A program made the translations under genes and the position numbers. From contig CAZCSP010000004.1 in NCBI GenBank assembly GCA_964501275.1, positions 1 to 64,000 on the forward strand: DNA of 64,000 nt. Direction: 5' to 3'. This DNA is from 55-13 sp964501275 (GTDB lineage Bacteria > Armatimonadota > Fimbriimonadia > Fimbriimonadales > Fimbriimonadaceae). Numbering within the stretch: position 1 is the stretch's first letter; every line of letters starts with the position of its first letter. Below are positions 41,531 to 49,484 of the stretch, in pieces. The notes beneath the pieces were generated by a model. The model did not search any database. It saw only the letters and a list, made by a program, of their open reading frames with translations, and was not told the origin of the DNA.

Positions 41531-42322
41531 ATGAAAATCGGAGTCTTTGACTCGGGTCTTGGGGGGTTGGCGATTGCTCGGGCGATTATGGCTCGTCTTC
41601 CTCAATACGACTATCTGTATCTGGGAGACACCAAGCGGGTTCCTTATGGCAATCGGTCGCAGGAGACGATCCATCAGTTTGTGGGGGAGGCCCTTGATTA
41701 TCTGTTTGGTCAAGACTGCCAACTGATCATCCTCGCCTGCAACACCGCTTCGGCGGAAGCCTTGCGCCATAGCCAGCAACAGTATTTACCCGGACGTTAC
41801 CCTGATCGGCGGGTGCTTGGGGTGCTGATTCCGGCGGCGGAGGCGGCTATCGAGGGCGGCGCGCGGAATGTAGGAGTCATCGCCACTGCCAGCACGGTGG
41901 AGTCGGGATCTTACGCGCGAGAACTGGAGCGTCTCGAGCCAGGCGTCCGCGTCCATGCCCAAGCCGCGCCGCTCTTGGTTCCCCTGGTAGAGAATGACGG
42001 ATTGAAATATGCCCGCTTGATATTATCCGACTATGTGGAACCGCTTCGGCAGGCTCAGATTGATTCTTTGATCCTGGGCTGTACCCACTATTGCCTGCTG
42101 AAAGAGATGGCGCGGGAGTTAGTTGACTGTCCTGTGGTTTCCCAGGACGAGGTGGTCCCGGAGAAGTTGGCGAACTACTTGGAGCGCCACCCAGAGATCG
42201 AATCGAAGCTGGCGAGGGCGGGGGAGCGGCGGTATCAGGTGACCGACTTATCTCCGGGCTATATTGATTTCGTGCGGCGATTGAGCGGGGAAGAGTTGGA
42301 CTTGGAGCGGGTGAGCCTATGA
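41531..42322 (+). CDS. murI: Glutamate racemase
   Basis: Makes D-glutamate for peptidoglycan. 263 residues. Seen: the N-terminal MKIGVFDSGLGGLAIARAI with the Asp of the active site, YLGDTKRVPYGNRS, the first catalytic Cys in LACNTASAEALR, and the second Cys with its His in ILGCTHYCLL. An AAAGGCACG ribosome site precedes ATG 41531. Its stop overlaps the alr start (ATGA), so both racemases are translated together. Confidence 0.96.
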   Translation: MKIGVFDSGLGGLAIARAIMARLPQYDYLYLGDTKRVPYGNRSQETIHQFVGEALDYLFGQDCQLIILACNTASAEALRHSQQQYLPGRYPDRRVLGVLIPAAEAAIEGGARNVGVIATASTVESGSYARELERLEPGVRVHAQAAPLLVPLVENDGLKYARLILSDYVEPLRQAQIDSLILGCTHYCLLKEMARELVDCPVVSQDEVVPEKLANYLERHPEIESKLARAGERRYQVTDLSPGYIDFVRRLSGEELDLERVSL

Positions 42323-43431
42323 GGCATCTGTCTTGCATCGAGGTGAATCGAGAGGCGCTGATCCATAACATCGAGGCGCTTAAGACCCTCTGCCCCATTG
42401 CCAGGAAAATCGTTGCCGTCGTAAAGGCCAACGCCTATGGGCATGGCCTGGAACCGGTGGTGAGGACTCTGGAGGGACGAACAGACTACTTTGCCGTCGA
42501 CGATTTGGAGGAGCTGATTGCTCTACGCGCCATTACCAAGTCGCCCGCTCTGGTTCTGGGCTACATTCCGAAGGAGCGCATCGATGAGGCGGTTCAACTC
42601 GGAGCGGAGCTGGCGATCTATGATAGGGAAAGGCTCGACTGGATTCAACAGGCCGCAAATCGGCTCGGCGTACGAGTTCGCGTTCACCTCAAGATCGATG
42701 CATTGTTAGGACGCCAAGGCCTTTTGCCCGATGAGATTCCCGAGTTCGAGGAGCAGTTGAGGCGATACGATTCCATCGACCTGATGGCCGCCTACTCCCA
42801 CTATGCGAACATAGAGGACACGACCGATCTCACCCACGCCCATGCGCAGACCGCAGAGTTTGAGAGGGGGCATGCCGAGTTGTTCGGCTATATCGAAAGG
42901 CACGAGTCGGCCACCTCGGGAGCGATGGCGAAAGAGGGAGCATCCTCCAAGAATCAATGGGTGCGCTTTGGAATTGGGCTCTATGGACTCTATCCTTCAA
43001 CTCAATTGGAACGCGCTTGGGGCAACTTAAATCTGAAACCTGCCCTCCGCTGGATATCCCACCTTGCCCAGGTGAAGACTCTCCCCGCCAAGCATCCGGT
43101 AGGTTACGGGTTGACCTACATCACCTCTAAGCCGACCAAAATTGGGATTGTCCCGCAAGGCTACAGCGACGGTTATGACCGAGGACTCTCCAATACGGGG
43201 GAAGTCCTGGTGAAAGGGAAGCGATGCCCAGTTTTGGGCAGGGTCGCGATGAATATGTTCGCGATAGATCTCACAGCGGTCCCTGATGCTCAGCCTGAGG
43301 ACCAAGTCGTGCTTCTTGGATCGCAAGGCGATGATCGCATCACGGCGGAAGAGATCGCCCTGAAGACCGGGACGATCAACTACGAAGTCGTGGCCCGAAT
43401 CTCGCCCCTTTTGCCCCGGGTGTTATCGTGA
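42319..43431 (+). CDS. alr: Alanine racemase
   Basis: PLP enzyme producing D-alanine for peptidoglycan. 370 residues. The PLP Lys36 lies in IVAVVKANAYGHG, the typical signature. Other blocks are RVHLKIDALLGRQGLLPDE (a variant of the usual KxDTGMxRxG, with LLGR in place of TGM), VRFGIGLYGLYPS, HPVGYGLTYIT and VLGRVAMNMFAIDLT. Overlaps murI upstream (ATGA) and the lipoate ligase-family gene downstream (GTGA). The altered substrate-loop sequence is worth noting but the rest of the active site looks intact. Confidence 0.94.
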   Translation: MRHLSCIEVNREALIHNIEALKTLCPIARKIVAVVKANAYGHGLEPVVRTLEGRTDYFAVDDLEELIALRAITKSPALVLGYIPKERIDEAVQLGAELAIYDRERLDWIQQAANRLGVRVRVHLKIDALLGRQGLLPDEIPEFEEQLRRYDSIDLMAAYSHYANIEDTTDLTHAHAQTAEFERGHAELFGYIERHESATSGAMAKEGASSKNQWVRFGIGLYGLYPSTQLERAWGNLNLKPALRWISHLAQVKTLPAKHPVGYGLTYITSKPTKIGIVPQGYSDGYDRGLSNTGEVLVKGKRCPVLGRVAMNMFAIDLTAVPDAQPEDQVVLLGSQGDDRITAEEIALKTGTINYEVVARISPLLPRVLS

Positions 43432-44174
43432 TTCAGGTTCGACGAGACCCTCCCGCCGACGGATTTGCCAACATGGACCGGGATGCGGCTCTGTTGGCAG
43501 ATGCGGAGGCGGGGAAGTTGGGGGCCAGGGTGTATTCCTGGGATGGTCCCTGGGTCAGTCTGGGGAGGTCTCAGAGTCCTGAGCGCGATCTGCTGCCGAG
43601 CAACCCGGTTCCTTTTGTGAAGCGTCCGACCGGCGGGCAGGCGGTGTTGCATGGACACGACGCGACGATCGGTTTGGCGATTCCGATGGACATGGTAGTT
43701 GCCGCGAACCCGGGTGAAATCGAAGTTACGACCGAGGTCACTGAGTGGGCAAACATCGAAACAGGCAAGTTGCAATACACGCTACCCGGAGCAACGATTG
43801 ACCATCGACGATCTATTCGTGTCGTTTACCGGACAGCGACGAGGCCAATTATCGAAGCCCTGAGAGCGTGCGGCCTGGACGTCGCTTTGGCCGCAGACAC
43901 TGAGTGGATGAAAGCGCCACATGGGTTGCCAGACTGCTTCGCCGCGACCTCGGAACTGGACATCGTGGACCGGGCAACTGGAAGCAAGATCTGTGGTTGT
44001 GCCATGCGCCGAAAGCGGGAAGCGGTTCTTTTGCAGGCCAGCATCCCCCAAGGCGAACCCCTGGTCGATCCTTCTTTGGTCTTTGCGGATGCAAGTCGCT
44101 ATGTGGGGCCGGAGTGGGATTCGACTGAACTTGCCTCTGCCCTGGAGAAGAAGTTAGCCGCGCAGTTTGGCTGA
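43428..44174 (+). CDS. Lipoate-protein ligase/transferase family protein
   Basis: A 248-residue protein of the BPL/LplA/LipB superfamily. Seen: WVSLGRSQSPERDL, then KRPTGGQAVLHGHDATIGLAI, the RRxTGGGxVxH-type nucleotide/lipoyl-adenylate motif, and GSKICGCAMRRKREAVLLQASI with the likely catalytic Lys. This fits octanoyl transferase (LipM-like) or lipoate ligase (LplA-like); sequence alone does not decide. The GTG start overlaps the alr stop. GcvH nearby is an obvious substrate candidate (inference). Confidence 0.85.
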   Translation: MIQVRRDPPADGFANMDRDAALLADAEAGKLGARVYSWDGPWVSLGRSQSPERDLLPSNPVPFVKRPTGGQAVLHGHDATIGLAIPMDMVVAANPGEIEVTTEVTEWANIETGKLQYTLPGATIDHRRSIRVVYRTATRPIIEALRACGLDVALAADTEWMKAPHGLPDCFAATSELDIVDRATGSKICGCAMRRKREAVLLQASIPQGEPLVDPSLVFADASRYVGPEWDSTELASALEKKLAAQFG

Positions 44175-44187
44175 GCCTGGAGAAGAC

Positions 44188-44278
44188 GCTTCGGTGGTCC
44201 TCTGTGGCCCTCGGTGGTTTCATCTCCCCCCAATTTAGGAACCACCGAAAGTCACAGAGGGCCACCGAAGGGAAACAT
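44188..44278. repeat. Hairpin of GGTGGCCCTCGGTG-type repeats, copy 2
   Basis: Left arm around GGTGGTCCTCTGTGGCCC, right arm around AACCACCGAAAGTCACAGAGGG, imperfectly paired over about 35 bases. Same family as 36949-37034 and 51638-51727. It lies between the ligase gene and mscL. Confidence 0.8.
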
Positions 44279-44320
44279 GGCTTCACAACGATGAGGTGAC
44301 CAGCAAGGTAGCCTTTTTGA

Positions 44321-44830
44321 ATGTCTCAGCCTGAGAAACCGGCCAAGAAGGGCCTGCTTCAAGAGTTTCGCGAGTTCTCGATCAAGGGGAATGTGATCGA
44401 CCTGACGGTCGGCGTCATCATCGGGGCGGCGTTTACCAAAATCGTCAACTCCATCGTCGAGGACCTGGTGATGCCTCCGCTCGGGGTGGTCTTGGGTCGG
44501 GTGGACTTCACCAACCTCTTCGTCCTGATCCCCGGACAAGAGGACAAGATCGCCCAGGCAGGCCGTCGGCTTTCCTCATTGGCGGACTACCAGGCGGCAG
44601 GGGTGGCGACTTTCAACTATGGCCGCTTCATCAACAACGTCGTCCAGTTTCTGATCGTGGGGTTTGCGGTGTTCATGATGGTGAGGGCGATCAACCGTTT
44701 GCGGGCGAAGTTCGGAGAGTTGCCCCCGGCTCCTACTCCAAAGCGGGAGTGCCCTTTCTGTACGAGTGAGATCGCGGTGGCCGCGAGTCGGTGCCCATTT
44801 TGCACCAGCGAGGTGCCTGCTGCGGCCTGA
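44321..44830 (+). CDS. mscL: Large-conductance mechanosensitive channel MscL with a zinc-ribbon tail
   Basis: A pentameric inner-membrane channel that opens on osmotic downshock. 169 residues. The MscL part shows EFREFSIKGNVIDLTVGVIIGAAFTKIVNSIVEDLVMPPLG (pore helix TM1 with its Gly/Ala spacing) and TM2 NNVVQFLIVGFAVFMMVRAIN. After the usual C-terminal helix there is an added module with two CPFCTSE motifs 16 residues apart, a likely zinc ribbon (four Cys). TAGCCT lies six bases before the ATG, suggesting a leaderless start. Such tails occur in some other MscL proteins; their role is unknown to me. Confidence 0.94.
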   Translation: MSQPEKPAKKGLLQEFREFSIKGNVIDLTVGVIIGAAFTKIVNSIVEDLVMPPLGVVLGRVDFTNLFVLIPGQEDKIAQAGRRLSSLADYQAAGVATFNYGRFINNVVQFLIVGFAVFMMVRAINRLRAKFGELPPAPTPKRECPFCTSEIAVAASRCPFCTSEVPAAA

Positions 44831-44835
44831 AGCAT

Positions 44836-44961
44836 CTGGACCGCTGCTCTCCAGATCGGCATCCGTTGTCCAAGGAAGGGCCAGCTTTAGAACCACAGAT
44901 GTTCATCGATGGGTGTTTTGAAACTGCAAGCTGGCTTGCCGATCTGGAGATCGGCGGTCCA
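44836..44961. repeat. Inverted repeat after mscL
   Basis: Arms near 44836-44861 and 44938-44961 share TGCCGATCTGGAGA / TCTCCAGATCGGCA and GCGGTCCA, giving a long imperfect hairpin with a 75-base loop. It contains no gene. It resembles palindromic intergenic repeats elsewhere here (for example CCTGGATCTCCAGG near 3957). Confidence 0.6.
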
Positions 44962-44978
44962 TTGGGCTCTTCAAAACA

Positions 44979-45008
44979 AAAACCCCTGAGCTATGGCTCA
45001 GGGGTTTT
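44979..45008. terminator. Perfect bidirectional terminator
   Basis: A 13-bp perfect stem AAAACCCCTGAGC / GCTCAGGGGTTTT with a four-base loop, having A-runs on one side and T-runs on the other. It serves mscL from the left and the sigma factor gene from the right. Confidence 0.95.
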
Positions 45009-45043
45009 ATCCCGGCAGGATGCCGGGGCTCCCAGGGGAGGAG

Positions 45044-46243
45044 TTAGGTTGCTGGGTTGGGAGTGATGGTGAAGCCTTGGGCGCTTAGCTCTTGGCCGAT
45101 GTGGCGGAGCTTCTTCATTGCCCGGAGTTCGATCTGGCGCACCCTTTCGCGGGTGACGTTCAGTTCGGCTCCGACCTCTTCCAGCGTTCGCGACCGACCG
45201 TCGTCCAGACCGAAGCGGAGGCGTACCACGTCTCGCTCGCGAGAGGTCAGGCGTCCGAGGATGCCGTCGATCTCTTCGCGTCGGATCAGCGACCAGGTCA
45301 CGTCGCCCGGGGTGGGCATGTTCGTGCTCTGGACGAAGTCTCCGATACTCGAGTTGTCCTTCTCGCCGACCGGCGTCTCCAGGGAGATCGGCTCCACGGC
45401 GACGCGCATCATCTCGCGGACGCGATCCACCGACAGGCCAACCTCGCGGCTGATCTCTTCCTCGGTCGCCTCGCGCTGAAGCTCCTGCTGGAGTCTCGAC
45501 GCGGTCTTGACGACCTTGTTGATCAGCTCGGCGACGTAGACCGGGATTCGGATCGTGCGGCCCTGGTTGATGATCGCGCGGGCGATGGCTCGGCGAATCC
45601 ACCACGTTGCGTAAGTGGAGAAGCGGAAACCCTTCGACCAGTCGAACTTTTCAACGGCGCGGATCAGGCCCAGGTTGCCTTCCTGGATCAGGTCGGCGAG
45701 CGGGATGCCTCGGGCGTTGTACTTCTTGGCGATGCTCACGACCAATCGGAGGTTGCTCTCGATCAGGTGGCGCTTCGCTTCGATGCCTTCGTTCTCGATT
45801 CGGCGGATGATCAGCGGCGTCAGCTCTTTCGGCTTACCCATGTGGGCGAGTTCGCTTCGCTGAAGAAGCCTGAGCAATTCGGCGGTCTTGCCCTTGTCGG
45901 CAAGCTCCTTGGCCATGACGCGAACGGCGAGGTGAACTTCCTGTTCGGGGGTCAGAAGCGAGGCGCGACGAGTCTGCCGCATCCACATTTCGAGCTCTTC
46001 CGAGTCGTCTGGGACGCGCGTTTCCTCTTCGCCTTCGGCTTCCTCCTCTTCACCATCCGTCAGCGCCAACAAATCGTCTTCGGCGGGTTCGGCGTTGGGA
46101 TCGTCCAGGAGGGGGTTGGCGCTGGCTTCCGCGAACGAATGCCGTCCGGGCGTGCGCACGGTGATAGCGCGGCCTCTTCGCGGTGGTGTTGCTAACCCGT
46201 TTTCTGCTGGCATGACTGCTATTTGTAACCTCCGAGCTTCCAT
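45044..46243 (-). CDS. sigA: Primary RNA polymerase sigma factor (RpoD/SigA)
   Basis: The housekeeping sigma factor that directs RNA polymerase to -35/-10 promoters. 399 residues. An acidic N-terminus (DGEEEEAEGEEETRVPDD) stands in for region 1.1. Then come region 1.2, region 2 with HLIESNLRLVVSIAKKY and GLIRAVEKFDWSKGFRFSTYATWWIRRAIARAI, region 3, and region 4.2 LEEVGAELNVTRERVRQIELRAMKKLRH. It lacks the large insert of proteobacterial RpoD. Start Met1 (46243) or Met11 (46213, behind GGAGG). A full TTGACA-N17-TACTGT promoter lies 124 bases upstream. Confidence 0.93.
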   Translation of the reverse strand: MEARRLQIAVMPAENGLATPPRRGRAITVRTPGRHSFAEASANPLLDDPNAEPAEDDLLALTDGEEEEAEGEEETRVPDDSEELEMWMRQTRRASLLTPEQEVHLAVRVMAKELADKGKTAELLRLLQRSELAHMGKPKELTPLIIRRIENEGIEAKRHLIESNLRLVVSIAKKYNARGIPLADLIQEGNLGLIRAVEKFDWSKGFRFSTYATWWIRRAIARAIINQGRTIRIPVYVAELINKVVKTASRLQQELQREATEEEISREVGLSVDRVREMMRVAVEPISLETPVGEKDNSSIGDFVQSTNMPTPGDVTWSLIRREEIDGILGRLTSRERDVVRLRFGLDDGRSRTLEEVGAELNVTRERVRQIELRAMKKLRHIGQELSAQGFTITPNPAT

Positions 46244-46366
46244 GGAAGCTCACTCATCGTTGGCCTAGCGAACCCTTTCTTTCACCGTTGAACAGCGGGA
46301 TTCTCACAACCTATATTCAAAAATAAATGCTCTCTGCGACAAACCGTCAGGTTTACAGCATCAAGC

Positions 46367-46395
46367 ACAGTAACACAATGACCAACCATTGTCAA
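46367..46395 (-). promoter_or_regulatory. Consensus promoter of the sigma factor gene
   Basis: On the minus strand TTGACA (46395-46390), exactly 17 bases, then TACTGT (46372-46367). The transcript would have a leader of about 115 bases before ATG 46243, in contrast to the leaderless genes. No hairpin or known riboswitch is evident in that leader. Confidence 0.75.
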
Positions 46396-46512
46396 GGATG
46401 GAAAATTCCCTGGTTCGCCCAGGAGCGGATTCCACTTCAATTCGCAGGTTTTGTGCCAACTGCTCTAATAGACGTGAACTTGGGCACAATCCGTTGCAGG
46501 CTTCGCACACAT

Positions 46513-47622
46513 CTACTTCATTGTACGAAGCTTTTCGACGGCTTTGCGCAATTCTTTTGCCAAGTTTTCCGCCGCCTCTTTGGTATTGACCTTTCCAAAG
46601 CTGATGCGGACGGTCCCGCGAATCCACTCCTCCGGCAGTCCGAGGGCCGTCAAAACATGGCTCGGCTCGGTCGACCGCGAACTGCACGCGGCCCCACTGC
46701 TGATCGAATAACCCGCTCGATCCAACTCGACAACAAGCGTCTCTCCCTCCACGCCGAGGAAGCTTAAGCTCACGATATAGGGAGACGAGTTGGCGGGGCT
46801 GTTAAGTTGAACATCGCTCGTTTTTTCCACCTCCCCTAGGACCAAAGCCCTGAGGCTTTCGACGTGTCGTCTATTATCGTCGGCCTCTTGCATGGCGATC
46901 GCCGCCGCCACACCCATCCCGACGATGCCGGGGACGTTGAGCGTTCCGGCGCGAAGCCCGTTCTCGTGTTCGCCGCCATGTAGCAAGGGCGGCCACTCTG
47001 CATAGCGCCGAAGCCACAAGCCGCCGACCCCCTTTGGGCCATAGAACTTGTGGGCACTGAACGTTCCAAAGTCGTACCAAGATTCGGGCAGAGGAACCTT
47101 GCCCAAGTTCTGAGTCAGGTCCCGCAGGGTACAAATCGCGCCTCGCAAATCGCGATGGACTTCAAAGCGATGAATATCGTCCGTGTCGAGGATGGCGCCC
47201 GTCTCATTGTTGACCGACATCACCGCCACAACGTTCTCCACGTCCTCTGGCGCATTGACCTTCCAGCCTTCAGTCGGAAGGATGTTTCCGCCCATCGCTT
47301 TCACGGTTTCCAGAACAGAACTATGCTCGAACGGGGAACAGGCGGCGGGCTTTCCAGATTGGAGTATCCAGTTGTTGGCTTCGGTTGCGCCGGCTGTGAA
47401 GTAGATTTTGGTGGGATCGGGCTCGGACAGCAACTCGGCAATCCTCTCTCGGGCTAACTCAACAGCGGCGCGAGCCCGCCGCCCTGGTTCATGGATAGAG
47501 TTGGCATTTCCGAAAGCCTCTGAGAAGTAGGGAAGCATCTCCTGGACGACTCGCGGGTCTACCGGAGTCGTGGCGGCGTTGTCGAAGTAGCGGGAGCAAT
47601 GCTCCAGGGCAGGGGTCTGCAC
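46513..47622 (-). CDS. Cysteine desulfurase (NifS/IscS family)
   Basis: PLP enzyme that removes sulfur from cysteine for iron-sulfur clusters or thio-modified tRNA. 369 residues. Seen: YFDNAATTPVDPRVVQEMLPYFSEAFGNANSIHEPGR, the PLP Lys in FSAHKFYGPKGVGGLWLR, and the active-site Cys in SISSGAACSSRSTEPSHVL. The usual HVDxxQ block reads LRDLTQNLGKVP, with Asp and Gln kept. GTG start two bases after the upstream stop. Third gene after sucD and a Nudix gene. No iscU or mnmA is nearby, so the sulfur acceptor is unknown. Confidence 0.93.
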   Translation of the reverse strand: MQTPALEHCSRYFDNAATTPVDPRVVQEMLPYFSEAFGNANSIHEPGRRARAAVELARERIAELLSEPDPTKIYFTAGATEANNWILQSGKPAACSPFEHSSVLETVKAMGGNILPTEGWKVNAPEDVENVVAVMSVNNETGAILDTDDIHRFEVHRDLRGAICTLRDLTQNLGKVPLPESWYDFGTFSAHKFYGPKGVGGLWLRRYAEWPPLLHGGEHENGLRAGTLNVPGIVGMGVAAAIAMQEADDNRRHVESLRALVLGEVEKTSDVQLNSPANSSPYIVSLSFLGVEGETLVVELDRAGYSISSGAACSSRSTEPSHVLTALGLPEEWIRGTVRISFGKVNTKEAAENLAKELRKAVEKLRTMK

Positions 47623-47624
47623 CG

Positions 47625-48047
47625 TTAAAGCATCTCCATATAGGCGCGGAAGTGAGATGCCAGGTCTTCGGCGTGCGGTAGATCAACCCAACGGAGCCTA
47701 AATTCAAGGCCTGAATCGATACCCTCGCCGTATACTCGATGCACCCACTCGTCTTCTGTCTCCACAGATATGGGAAGGCGGAAGAAATAACGCTGAAGGA
47801 CCTCATCTTCATTCTCGTAAACGTCCTGAGCTAGGAGAATAGGCGGTCCGATATGGGTAAGTCCCGTTTCTTCGAACGCTTCTCGAAGCGCAGCAGCTTC
47901 TGGTGACTCACCCCTTTCGATGCTGCCTCCCGGCGTTTGAACGCCGCACCACAAGTCGGGATCTATATGAGAGAGGACGAGGATTTGGTCGGCCCTAGGG
48001 CGCGAGCGCGTAATGAACAGGTACACGCGCTCGCGAGAAGGTTTCAC
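47625..48047 (-). CDS. Nudix hydrolase
   Basis: A 140-residue MutT-like pyrophosphohydrolase. The complete Nudix box GGSIERGESPEAAALREAFEETGL is present, matching GX5EX7REUXEEXGU. The start is taken as GTG 48047, whose G is shared with the TAG stop of sucD (TAGTG), because the protein homology begins there (MKPSRERVYLFITRS) and not in the long upstream open frame, which is sucD antisense-like noise. Substrate unknown; candidates are oxidised nucleotides or nucleotide sugars. Between sucD and the cysteine desulfurase. Confidence 0.88.
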   Translation of the reverse strand: MKPSRERVYLFITRSRPRADQILVLSHIDPDLWCGVQTPGGSIERGESPEAAALREAFEETGLTHIGPPILLAQDVYENEDEVLQRYFFRLPISVETEDEWVHRVYGEGIDSGLEFRLRWVDLPHAEDLASHFRAYMEML

Positions 48048-48934
48048 TAGACACCCGCTGGAATCTTGGCCATGGCTTCTTGGAGGAGCCTTGGCACGTC
48101 GCTGGTTCGGTCGGCTACGGCGGCTCCGGCGGCAAGTAGGGCGTCTACTTTGGACTGGGCGGTGCCGGTGTTGCCGGAGACGATGGCGCCGGCGTGGCCC
48201 ATGCGCTTGCCGGGAGGGGCGGTTCGGCCGGAGATGAAGCCTACGACTGGCTTGGACATCGTCTTGATAAACTCGCAAGCCGATTCCTCATCCGATCCTC
48301 CGATCTCTCCGATCATGACGACCGCCTTGGTCGCGGGGTCGGCTTCGAACATCTCCATGACCTCGATGAATCGGGTGCCGGGGACGGGGTCGCCGCCAAT
48401 GCCGACGCAGGTGGTCTGGCCGAAATCCGCCCTGGTCATTTCCCACACGATCTCATAGGTCAAGGTGCCGCTGCGGCTGACCATTCCAATCGGCCCTGGC
48501 TTAAAGATATGTCCGGGCATAATTCCCATCTTGCACTCGCCGGGAGTGATAATCCCCGCGCAATTGCCGCCCAGGAGCCGCGAAGTCCCGTTGGATCGGA
48601 CCTTGTTAACGATCTTCACCGAGTCTTGGATCGGAACGCCTTCGGTGATGAGGGTGATAAACGGGATGCCTGCCGCCTCGGCTTCCAGAACCGCGTCGGC
48701 GGCGAACGGGGCGGGGACGAAGATGAGGGAGGCATTGGCCCCAGTTTGTTGAACCGCTTCCTCCAGAGTGTCGAACACGGGAACGCCGAGGTGAGTCGTT
48801 CCGCCCTTGCCGGGGGTGACGCCCGCGACGACTTGGGTGCCGTACTCGATCATCTGCTGGGCATGGAATCCGCCTTCACGGCCGGTCATTCCACTGATAA
48901 CGACTTTGGTGTTCTTATCGACGAGGATGGACAT
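48047..48934 (-). CDS. sucD: Succinyl-CoA ligase (ADP/GDP-forming) alpha subunit
   Basis: TCA-cycle enzyme subunit that binds CoA and carries the phosphohistidine. 295 residues. Seen: MSILVDKNTKVVISGMTGREGGFHAQQMIEYGT, VAGVTPGKGG, LLGGNCAGIITPGECKMGIMPG, GMVSRSGTLTYE, CVGIGGDPVPGTRFIEV, and the phosphohistidine loop RMGHAGAIVSG. TAAACT lies seven bases before the ATG, again a leaderless-type -10. The partner sucC, normally adjacent, is not in the window; a Nudix gene follows instead. Confidence 0.95.
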   Translation of the reverse strand: MSILVDKNTKVVISGMTGREGGFHAQQMIEYGTQVVAGVTPGKGGTTHLGVPVFDTLEEAVQQTGANASLIFVPAPFAADAVLEAEAAGIPFITLITEGVPIQDSVKIVNKVRSNGTSRLLGGNCAGIITPGECKMGIMPGHIFKPGPIGMVSRSGTLTYEIVWEMTRADFGQTTCVGIGGDPVPGTRFIEVMEMFEADPATKAVVMIGEIGGSDEESACEFIKTMSKPVVGFISGRTAPPGKRMGHAGAIVSGNTGTAQSKVDALLAAGAAVADRTSDVPRLLQEAMAKIPAGV

Positions 48935-48967
48935 TGGCGGTAGTTTACCGGGAGGAGCAATGTGAGG

Positions 48968-49038
48968 ATGTGGACTGTGGAATGTGGCCTGTGAGCAAAC
49001 AGCCAACATTTACACAATCAACACTCCACAGTCCACAT
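48968..49038. repeat. Perfect 14-bp inverted repeat
   Basis: ATGTGGACTGTGGA at 48968-48981 and TCCACAGTCCACAT at 49025-49038, with a 43-base loop. The left arm is itself part of a heptamer-like series (GTGGACT, GTGGAAT, GTGGCCT). It lies between sucD and the riboswitch. Confidence 0.8.
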
Positions 49039-49069
49039 GAATCCGTGGTAGAGTATTAGCGTGGCTGCA

Positions 49070-49212
49070 AGGCCAACCGTCTAATTCTCTGGGCAACCGG
49101 AGGAGCGGGGGACCCGTTCGTTAGGGGTGAATGAGGCTCGCAAGAGTCGCTAGGGTAACTCTTGGCCCGAACCCGACAGCTAACCCCGTAGGCGTAGCGA
49201 GAGTCGGGAAAG
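49070..49212 (+). ncRNA. c-di-AMP riboswitch (ydaO/yuaA leader)
   Basis: The conserved core of the ydaO-yuaA class is clear: TCTAATTCTCT, GAGCGGGGGACCCG, TAGGGGTGAATGAGG, CTAGGGTAACTCTTGGCCCG, AACCCGACAGCTAACCCCG and TAGGCGTAGCGAGAG. The RNA binds cyclic di-AMP and normally turns off genes for cell-wall hydrolases, potassium uptake or osmolyte transport. Here no such gene follows. The next 190 bases hold no convincing gene, then a terminator at 49401-49428, then repeats, then hisB. The minus-strand frame across it is not credible. Confidence 0.93.
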
Positions 49213-49400
49213 TCGTTGCGGATTATATCTGCGAAATTTTTCGGGCGAACAACGGTGTTCATATGCCCAACGTCAACTGACTTTAGTTTTGCGGTCATAA
49301 GCGGGCCTTCTTGGCTAGCTCGTGGTTTGGCTGCAAAGGCGCAGTATTCGCTACGAACGACAAGAAAGGGTCGCTTGTCAGTAGCACCTCCTGTTGAGCT

Positions 49401-49428
49401 AGGCCCTCCTCTCGGGGAGGGCCTTTCC
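49401..49428 (+). terminator. Terminator downstream of the c-di-AMP riboswitch
   Basis: Stem GGCCCTCC (49402-49409) with GGAGGGCC (49416-49423), then TTT. It ends the riboswitch transcript about 190 bases past the aptamer. The distance is rather long for a classical aptamer-terminator switch; it could be the 3' end of a small RNA. Confidence 0.75.
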
Positions 49429-49484
49429 AATTTGGAGTTTGGGGTTTGGAGGGAATGAGGGAGTTAGGGAACTAGGGACAGAGC

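Noticed and set aside
49056..49458. Open frames on both strands across the riboswitch and its downstream region
   Set aside because: The minus frame is antisense to the conserved aptamer, and the plus frame runs through the terminator hairpin. Neither has a ribosome site or recognised motif.
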